Source: Anaerolineales bacterium UBA1429
GTDB lineage: Bacteria > Chloroflexota > Anaerolineae > UBA1429
Assembly: GCA_002329325.1 (NCBI GenBank)
Contig: DCTX01000004.1
Location: 2,661-14,070 of the forward strand
Length of the DNA stretch: 11,410 nucleotides
Reading direction: 5' to 3'
Positions within the stretch are counted from its first letter, which is position 1. Every line of letters begins with the position of its first letter. Shown piece by piece: positions 7,578 through 11,410 of the stretch. Under the pieces are notes generated by a model. That model was not told the DNA's origin. It ran no database searches and saw only the letters and a list, made by a program, of their open reading frames with translations. A program made the position numbers and the translations under genes.

Positions 7578-7712
7578 TCACTCTCCTCCATAGCTAATAC
7601 AGGATGACGCCGGGGTGCAGGCAATGCGATCTACCTGCCGAAAGGAACCATTGTCGGATGCGGCACTCCGCCAGAGACACGCCTGTGCAATCAGGCCACA
7701 AGGTTGCCGCAT
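7578..7712 (-). CDS. possible 44-residue small protein or leader peptide upstream of the binding protein
   Basis: ATG at 7712 lies 5 bases after GGAGG inside AAAGGAGGTG, the best ribosome binding site in the window. The frame runs 44 codons and stops with TGA 2 bases before the ATG of the binding-protein gene. Its last codons (GGA-GAG) form part of the latter's ribosome binding site, so the two would be translationally coupled. The predicted peptide begins MRQPCGLIAQACLW and has four cysteines (5, 12, 32, 38), no hydrophobic helix, and no run of one amino acid as in classic attenuator leaders. It is unlike any family I know. It could be a small protein, a leader peptide, or a chance frame behind a fortuitous ribosome site. 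Three short inverted repeats lie in the same stretch, for example GCCTG/CAGGC at 7681-7696. A longer in-frame start at 7790 sits before the predicted transcription start and is not favoured. Confidence 0.4.
   Translation of the reverse strand: MRQPCGLIAQACLWRSAASDNGSFRQVDRIACTPASSCISYGGE
7583..7589 (-). promoter_or_regulatory. ribosome binding site deciding the binding-protein start
   Basis: GGAGGAG on the minus strand, 7 bases from ATG 7575 and only 1 base from the alternative GTG 7581. The spacing supports the ATG. Confidence 0.75.
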
Positions 7713-7717
7713 CTGCA

Positions 7718-7722
7718 CCTCC
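7718..7722 (-). promoter_or_regulatory. near-perfect Shine-Dalgarno sequence in the operon leader
   Basis: GGAGG within AAAGGAGGTG (7725 down to 7716), 5 bases before ATG 7712. It does not serve the binding-protein gene, which has its own site more than 120 bases downstream. This is the main support for the small ORF. Confidence 0.7.
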
Positions 7723-7753
7723 TTTCTGATTGACGTGTCGTCGCACGCCCTCT

Positions 7754-7773
7754 TACACAGATACCCCTGTGTA
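7754..7773. promoter_or_regulatory. inverted repeat just downstream of the operon promoter (candidate operator or leader hairpin)
   Basis: TACACAG-N6-CTGTGTA, a perfect 7+7 dyad, about 13-32 bases downstream of the predicted transcription start of the importer operon. The size and place suit a dimeric repressor site; as RNA it would form a 7-pair hairpin in the leader. No regulator gene is in the window, so the bound factor is unknown. Confidence 0.4.
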
Positions 7774-7775
7774 GC

Positions 7776-7786
7776 ATTGGCCCAAT
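7776..7786. promoter_or_regulatory. 11-base palindrome at the predicted transcription start
   Basis: ATTGG-C-CCAAT, a perfect dyad covering the expected +1 of the minus-strand promoter (about 7786) and adjacent to the TACACAG dyad. It may be part of the same control region; short enough to be chance. Confidence 0.25.
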
Positions 7787-7792
7787 ACATAA

Positions 7793-7821
7793 ATACTACA
7801 AGAGCCAGCGCCTTCTGTCAA
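7793..7821 (-). promoter_or_regulatory. sigma-70-type promoter of the importer operon
   Basis: Minus-strand -35 TTGACA (7821-7816, full consensus), 17-base spacer, -10 TAGTAT (7798-7793, 4 of 6 consensus bases). Predicted transcription start is near 7786, giving a leader of about 75 bases to the small ORF and about 210 to the binding-protein gene. The surrounding sequence is locally AT-rich against a GC-rich background, as expected for a promoter. Confidence 0.7.
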
Positions 7822-8011
7822 GGGTGGGCAAGAATGCAAGAATACCCGGCACCGAACTGGTTCAACGGCCAAAATCCCGGCATGGCGTGCCTCTTCTCGT
7901 CTTCTCTCTCGAACGCCTGCTCCCACGTCCGTTTGTCGGCTGGGCCCTGCCTATCCGGGCCCTTGGCTGCGTCCCCACCCGCGAAGAGATGCCGGTTTGC
8001 TGCATTTCCGC

Positions 8012-8040
8012 TTTCGTTGCGCCGCCATATCGTATAGAAT
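8012..8040 (+). promoter_or_regulatory. weak promoter candidate for the PPC-domain protein
   Basis: The -10-like TAGAAT at 8035-8040 sits in an AT-rich patch (CATATCGTATAGAATGG). The best-spaced -35 (TTTCGT at 8012-8017) is poor. Transcription would start about 105 bases before the gene. Support rests mainly on the -10. Confidence 0.25.
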
Positions 8041-8144
8041 GGCTTGGTGTGGGTTGCGGTTCTCCCGCCCGTGGGCGTCCCGGTTCATCTTGCGCGGACG
8101 GGGCTCCAGTCATACGGAAGGCGATGGTGACGCCTCGCCGTCGT

Positions 8145-8150
8145 GGGAGG
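8145..8150 (+). promoter_or_regulatory. ribosome binding site deciding the start of the PPC-domain protein
   Basis: GGGAGG ends 4 bases before ATG 8155. The alternative GTG at 8143 overlaps this site and adds only four residues (MGGT), so ATG is preferred. Confidence 0.7.
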
Positions 8151-8154
8151 GACC

Positions 8155-10764
8155 ATGAAACATCGGCGCGTGCTGTGGACTTGGTGTCTGACCGGGTGCC
8201 TGGTGGCCGTGCTAGCGGGAGTGTTGCTCTACGGGAAGGCGGGGCCCGCCCCCACCGTGCGCGCCGAGGCGGATTGCCTCGTCCCCGCCTGCGCTGCCAA
8301 CTGCGTTAGCTACCAGTATGTGCTCAACAGCCGCGGGCTGGATGGCTTTATCCGCTGGTACGATACCGCCTGGACCCTGGCGGGCTGCGACGACCCCGAT
8401 TGGTGGCAGAACTTTACCTTCTTGCTGGCCATCGCCGCCGAGTTCGTGGGCGCCCCAGGTGGGTACGTGTTGGATTGCCGCTCTATGGTGCTGGGCCAGT
8501 ACAGCGTGTGCCTGGATCAGTGCGAGAGCAACCCCTGCCGCTATGCGCCCAACGCCCGCACCACCCTGACCTCTTGCGGCCAGGGCTCGGTGGGGGTGCG
8601 GGTAGATAACGCCCGGGGCGAGACGCTGCCCGAATACACCCCCAGCGCCTACACCCGCGCCTTTGACACTTTCCTCTACCTTCAGCGCGAAGGCGGCCAG
8701 CGCCTGCTGCTGCACCGTGAGGCTTCCTCCACCCTCAGCTACCCCAACTGGGTGACCTCCGGCGGCTATGATCAGTGCCTGGCTGAGTACGGCGACGACC
8801 ATCACTGCCAGATGCTCGAGTTGTTCATCCAGCCCTCCGATATCACCTTCGAGATGGATTGGGGCGAGGGGCTCTACGACATGGCCCCCCTCATCTCCGA
8901 TAGCAGCGGCATGTCGGGCTCGGGCTCCGATGGCTATGTGCGGCTGTTGAGCGACGGCGATTGGGTGACGCTGCAGCAGGGCGACGTATCGGGCTGGGTA
9001 TGGGAGCGCACGCGCACCAAGAGCGGCTTTGGCGATTGGAGCGCCTGGAGCGATTCGGTCACGGCGTGGAACGCCTATGGCCAGGCGCACACCATCAGCA
9101 ACAGCGAATCCAACAGTTGGTATCACTGGAACAAGACCGACCGCGACACTTATGTCTTTGTGACCCAAGGTCCAGCGGCCCATCTCCTGACGGGCAGCTA
9201 CACCCTCTCGGCCGAGGCGCGCCTGGCCCACGACAAAGAGACCCTGGATAACACGGCCCAGTGCGACTTTTACGTGGCGGGCCCGCCGCCGCCCACCCCC
9301 ACTCCGCGGCCGGCGACGGCGACGCCTTCGGTGACCCGCACCCCTACCCGCACGGCGACCCCGACGCGCTACCTGACGCCCACGCCCACGCAGACGCCAT
9401 CGCCTTCGCCCACTCCCTGGGGCGGCGAGACGGAGACGGAGCCCAATGACTCGATCTCCACCGCCAACCTGTGGTCGCCGCCGCTCCCGATGCGCGCCAG
9501 GATCGCCACAGAGGGCGATGTGGACTATTTCCGCCTCTTGACCACGGCGCCGGGCATCTACACCCTCATCCTTGGCAACGTGCCCGCCGAGATCGAGCCC
9601 CAGCTCGTGATCTATAACGCCAACCGCAGTGTGATCGCCTCGGACTATGCGATCCCCGCAGGAGCGGGCGCCAGCCTCACCTTCGACGGCAACGCAGGCC
9701 AGGTGTTCTACGTCAGGGTCAAGGCCGATAGCAGCCGCCAGACCTCGACGGCCTACTATGAGCTGGCGTTGACCTCCGTGCCCGACCCCTACGAGCCGGA
9801 CGACGCGACGGGCGAGGCCGCCGTGTGGGACTGGCAAGCGGGCCCGATCCAGGGCTACTTCTGGGAGCGGGTCACCGGCCCGGCCGACTACTACCTGTTC
9901 TCGATGCCAGCCGATATGGAGAGCGTGCTGCTGACCGTGCACCTGGACAATGTGCCCGCCGACGTGGTCCCCAGCCTGGTGATCTACCGCACCAGCCGCA
10001 GCGTCATCGAGGCCGAGTACAGCGACACCGAGGGCGAGAGCCTGGCGCTGACGGTGGATGCCAACGCGGGGGATGGCTTTTACGTGCGGGTGCGGCCCGG
10101 CTCGCCGAGGCAGACCTCTCTGCAGCCCTACACCCTGTCCATCACCACAAGCCCGGATCCGCGCGAGCCCAACGACGCCTTTGACCATGCCACCGCGTGG
10201 GATTGGCAAGCGGGCCCGATCCAGGGCTACTTCTGGGAGCGGGTCACCGGCCCGGCCGACTACTACCAGATCATCGTGCCCCCAGAGATGGGCAGCGTGT
10301 CGCTCACCGTCAATCTCGATGACGTCGCCGACAACGTGAAACCGAGCCTGGTGCTCTACCGCGAAAGCCATGTGGTAGCAGAGGCAGTGTATGGGAGCGC
10401 CCTGGGACAGTCGCTCTCGTTGACGGCTCCCGCCCAGGGCGGGCAGGCCTACTATGTGCGCGTCCGACCCCAGACGGGCGCCCAGACATCGGACCAGGCC
10501 TACACACTGAGCATAGCGGCGGCGCCCGCAGAGATGACGCCGACACGCACGGCAACGCCGACGCGGACCCCCACCGCCACCCGCACACCGACGCTCACCC
10601 GCACGCCCACGTCGACCCGCACACCGACGCTCACCCGCACGCCCACGTCGACCCGCACACCGACTCTCACGCGTACGCCCACCTTCACGCGCACGCCCAC
10701 GTTCACGCGTACGCCCACGCTCACCCGGACTCCGACGCGAACCCGCACGCCAGGGAGCAAGTGA
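8155..10764 (+). CDS. secreted multidomain protein: Cys/Trp-rich N-terminal region, three PPC-like domains, Thr-Pro-Arg tail
   Basis: 869 residues. Signal peptide 1-37 (KHRR, then hydrophobic 11-26; cleavage likely after VRA). Residues 38-375 are an unrecognised extracellular region with 12 cysteines (41, 46, 50, 78, 108, 119, 123, 128, 141, 208, 218, 370), likely disulphides, and many tryptophans including WSAWS near 295. A Pro/Thr linker follows at about 377-422. Three beta-sandwich domains of the bacterial pre-peptidase C-terminal (PPC) type follow, each opened by an acidic motif: EPNDS at 429, EPDDA at 547, EPNDA at 671. They end with YYELAL, YTLSIT and YTLSIA strands. The C-terminus (about 794-869) is a Thr-Pro-Arg repeat. 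No protease, sortase motif, C-terminal helix or lipobox in the right place was found. PPC domains usually aid secretion or binding of surface enzymes; here no catalytic domain is evident. Probably a surface or matrix protein. Not part of the importer operon. Confidence 0.9.
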   Translation: MKHRRVLWTWCLTGCLVAVLAGVLLYGKAGPAPTVRAEADCLVPACAANCVSYQYVLNSRGLDGFIRWYDTAWTLAGCDDPDWWQNFTFLLAIAAEFVGAPGGYVLDCRSMVLGQYSVCLDQCESNPCRYAPNARTTLTSCGQGSVGVRVDNARGETLPEYTPSAYTRAFDTFLYLQREGGQRLLLHREASSTLSYPNWVTSGGYDQCLAEYGDDHHCQMLELFIQPSDITFEMDWGEGLYDMAPLISDSSGMSGSGSDGYVRLLSDGDWVTLQQGDVSGWVWERTRTKSGFGDWSAWSDSVTAWNAYGQAHTISNSESNSWYHWNKTDRDTYVFVTQGPAAHLLTGSYTLSAEARLAHDKETLDNTAQCDFYVAGPPPPTPTPRPATATPSVTRTPTRTATPTRYLTPTPTQTPSPSPTPWGGETETEPNDSISTANLWSPPLPMRARIATEGDVDYFRLLTTAPGIYTLILGNVPAEIEPQLVIYNANRSVIASDYAIPAGAGASLTFDGNAGQVFYVRVKADSSRQTSTAYYELALTSVPDPYEPDDATGEAAVWDWQAGPIQGYFWERVTGPADYYLFSMPADMESVLLTVHLDNVPADVVPSLVIYRTSRSVIEAEYSDTEGESLALTVDANAGDGFYVRVRPGSPRQTSLQPYTLSITTSPDPREPNDAFDHATAWDWQAGPIQGYFWERVTGPADYYQIIVPPEMGSVSLTVNLDDVADNVKPSLVLYRESHVVAEAVYGSALGQSLSLTAPAQGGQAYYVRVRPQTGAQTSDQAYTLSIAAAPAEMTPTRTATPTRTPTATRTPTLTRTPTSTRTPTLTRTPTSTRTPTLTRTPTFTRTPTFTRTPTLTRTPTRTRTPGSK
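9283..9417 (+). repeat. Pro/Thr-rich linker-coding repeat
   Basis: Codes for the flexible linker between the N-terminal region and the first PPC domain (PPPPTPTPRP... TPSPSPTP). It is low-complexity ACC/ACG/CCC codon alternation without an exact repeat unit. Likely an extended, possibly O-glycosylated spacer. Confidence 0.8.
9825..9895 (+). repeat. 71-base near-identical repeat, copy 1 (PPC domain 2)
   Basis: Matches 10197-10267 at an offset of 372 bases (124 codons) with a single silent difference (C at 9831, T at 10203). It encodes WDWQAGPIQGYFWERV and the following TGPADYY. The flanking parts of the two domains are clearly diverged. Confidence 0.95.
10197..10267 (+). repeat. 71-base near-identical repeat, copy 2 (PPC domain 3)
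   Basis: Second copy of the 9825-9895 segment in the third PPC-like domain; 70 of 71 bases are the same. Confidence 0.95.
10537..10761 (+). repeat. Thr-Pro-Arg C-terminal tail repeat with 36-base tandem units
   Basis: Encodes about 75 residues built from TRTPT[L/S/F] hexads (18-base period). Within it, 10579-10614 and 10615-10650 are exact tandem 36-base copies, and the identity continues 14 bases into a third, diverging copy (to 10664). The tail is basic (Arg), threonine-rich and ends GSK with no anchor motif. Such arrays change length easily by slippage. Confidence 0.9.
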
Positions 10765-10811
10765 GCCGAAACAGAAGCCTGCCGCTTCGTGCCCTCTGGG
10801 CCTACATACAG

Positions 10812-10847
10812 CCTGGGGCGAACGATCTCGGGATCGCCCGCCCCAGG
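10812..10847 (+). terminator. long hairpin after the PPC-domain gene (probable terminator)
   Basis: CCTGGGGCG / CGCCCCAGG outer stem (9 pairs), an AA/CC internal loop, and a CGATC/GATCG inner stem (5 pairs) capped by TCGG. It starts 48 bases after the stop codon. The following bases are only moderately T-rich (TTCCCTGCTCTT), so it may be an incomplete intrinsic terminator or a 3'-end stabiliser. Its GGGGCGAA core is the same as in the 4880-4909 hairpin. Confidence 0.6.
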
Positions 10848-10850
10848 TTC

Positions 10851-10969
10851 CCTGCTCTTGCGCAGGCGCCCGATTTCAGGCACCGATCCCCGGCAGAGCC
10901 TTGCTCTTTCAGCAGAGCACAGCGCTATCCCACATAGCGCCAGGGCGAGCTGGAGAAAGCGCTCTTTTT
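10851..10969 (+). other. cluster of further short hairpins in the intergenic region
   Basis: Three more perfect inverted repeats follow the probable terminator: CCTGC/GCAGG (10851-10866), TGCTCT/AGAGCA (10902-10919) and GCGCTAT/ATAGCGC (10922-10940, loop CCCAC). A weak GAGC/GCTC stem (10947-10964) is then followed by TTTTT (10965-10969), which could end transcription. No ORF with a credible start was seen between 10765 and 11086. Confidence 0.5.
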
Positions 10970-11011
10970 CCGTGAATTACGTGCTTTTGGCGTAAATTCC
11001 GCGCAAATCCC

Positions 11012-11040
11012 TAGACGCGCCGCTGTAGATGTGGTATTCT
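11012..11040 (+). promoter_or_regulatory. promoter of the collagen-like protein gene
   Basis: -35 TAGACG (11012-11017, 4 of 6), 17-base spacer, -10 TATTCT (11035-11040, 4 of 6) preceded by TGG, an extended -10. The predicted start is near 11047, about 25 bases before the ribosome binding site. It sits after the hairpin cluster, consistent with an independent transcription unit. Confidence 0.5.
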
Positions 11041-11071
11041 CCGCCGAGTTGTCCGGCCGGCCTGCCTGTTT

Positions 11072-11078
11072 GGGGAGG
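11072..11078 (+). promoter_or_regulatory. ribosome binding site of the collagen-like protein gene
   Basis: GGGGAGG, 8 bases before GTG 11087. It decides the start: GTG is the codon with correct spacing and is followed directly by a signal peptide. Confidence 0.8.
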
Positions 11079-11086
11079 TAATCGAG

Positions 11087-11410
11087 GTGAAATTGAGGCT
11101 CCTATTCGCAGTCGCCGTAACACTGGCCCTGGTCTTGATCGGCGCCAGTGCAGGATCGGCGGAATCACCGGGTACGATCTACGTCTGCACCACTTCGTCA
11201 GGGGCGATGCGCTCGGTCAGTTCGTGCTCTAGCTGCTATGCTCGCGAAAGCTGCACATGGTGGAGCACCTTCACCACCCAAGGCCCAACGGGCCCCACAG
11301 GCCCCGCCGGCGCGACCGGTGCCCCTGGGCCCACGGGCGCCACGGGCGCTGCCGGACCGGCCGGTGCCACAGGGCCCACAGGCGCGGCTGGCGCTACCGG
11401 GCCCACAGGC
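11087..11410 (+). CDS. secreted collagen-like (Gly-X-Y) repeat protein, partial at window end
   Basis: Open to the right edge; 108 codons are visible. It starts at GTG and reads MKLRLLFAVAVTLALVLIGA, a signal peptide probably cleaved after residue 25 (GSA). Residues 26-65 form a short segment with four cysteines (34, 47, 50, 56) and a WW pair. From Gly66 to the edge there are 14 uninterrupted Gly-X-Y triplets plus a Gly, almost all GPT, GAT, GPA, GAA or GAP. This pattern defines bacterial collagen-like proteins, which trimerise into triple helices on cell surfaces or in spores. The X and Y positions are nearly all Pro, Ala or Thr, with no charged residues so far. The downstream part, which could include a globular domain or anchor, lies outside. 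The short Cys segment could act as a trimerisation or cross-linking head (inference). It follows the PPC-domain protein but has its own promoter candidate. Confidence 0.88.
   Translation, partial: MKLRLLFAVAVTLALVLIGASAGSAESPGTIYVCTTSSGAMRSVSSCSSCYARESCTWWSTFTTQGPTGPTGPAGATGAPGPTGATGAAGPAGATGPTGAAGATGPTG

Larger units (their letters stand above)
7822..8154. other. gene-free divergent region
   Basis: Lies between the minus-strand promoter of the importer and the plus-strand surface-protein gene. No convincing ORF or RNA gene was seen. It contains one GC-rich hairpin (GGGCCC/GGGCCC, 7942-7962, 9-base loop) of unclear meaning, a weak plus-strand promoter candidate near 8012-8040, and the ribosome binding site of the next gene. 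Confidence 0.5.

Noticed and set aside
4912..7593. 893-codon open frame on the plus strand opposite the receptor gene
   Set aside because: It mirrors the receptor gene almost exactly. Its product is rich in His, Gly, Arg and Val without motifs, as expected from antisense of GC-biased codons, and it would have to start inside a hairpin region. The minus frame has a lipobox, family motifs and a ribosome site.
8188..8199. LTGC lipobox-like motif in the signal region of the PPC-domain protein
   Set aside because: It lies before, not after, the hydrophobic core (LVAVLAGVLLYG), so it cannot be a lipoprotein cleavage site; VRA further on fits an ordinary signal peptidase.
8212..10371. 719-codon open frame on the minus strand opposite the PPC-domain gene
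   Set aside because: Antisense shadow; low-complexity Arg/Gly/His composition, no ribosome site and no domain.
10579..10664. Tandem 36-base repeats as a possible CRISPR array
   Set aside because: The copies are directly adjacent with no spacers and translate as Thr-Pro-Arg repeats in frame with the gene.
10500..10883. 127-codon minus-strand frame full of VRVGVRV repeats
   Set aside because: It is only the reverse complement of the Thr-Pro-Arg tail repeat.

Overview
The window is GC-rich (about 60 % by eye) and looks like a piece of a bacterial chromosome, most probably from Chloroflexota (Anaerolineae-like). Grounds for this are a substrate-binding lipoprotein on a Val/Glu/Lys-repeat stalk, secreted proteins with Thr-Pro-Arg-rich linkers and EPND-type PPC domains, and peptide permeases with an enlarged extracytoplasmic part. 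This assignment is inference from protein style, not from a marker gene. No tRNA, rRNA, transposase, integrase or CRISPR array was seen.

Left and centre (minus strand, 7821 down to 123): one compact operon for an Opp/Dpp-type ABC importer. From a near-consensus promoter (TTGACA, 17-base spacer, TAGTAT) the order is: a possible 44-residue small ORF with the best ribosome binding site in the window; an 880-residue substrate-binding lipoprotein; a strong intercistronic hairpin; the OppB-like permease; the OppC-like permease; the OppD-like ATPase; the OppF-like ATPase; and a 62-residue two-helix membrane protein. The four transporter genes from OppB to OppF are overlapped by 4 bases or separated by 1-2 bases, so they are probably translationally coupled. 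The set makes a complete importer: lipoprotein receptor outside, B/C channel, D/F ATPases inside. The most unusual element is the receptor. Its sequence motifs run in circularly permuted order relative to the SBP_bac_5 family, it carries an extra C-terminal beta-rich domain, and the partner OppC carries a large extra extracytoplasmic domain.

Right part (plus strand, 8155 to the end): two secreted or surface proteins unrelated to transport. The first (869 residues) has a signal peptide, a cysteine- and tryptophan-rich N-terminal region I do not recognise, a Pro/Thr linker, three PPC-like domains and a long Thr-Pro-Arg tail. It is followed by a cluster of hairpins that probably includes its terminator. 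The second begins at a GTG at 11087, with an extended -10 promoter and a good ribosome binding site. It has a signal peptide, a short four-cysteine segment and then a collagen-like Gly-X-Y repeat that runs off the window end.

Long antisense reading frames opposite the large genes are GC-driven shadows and are not annotated.
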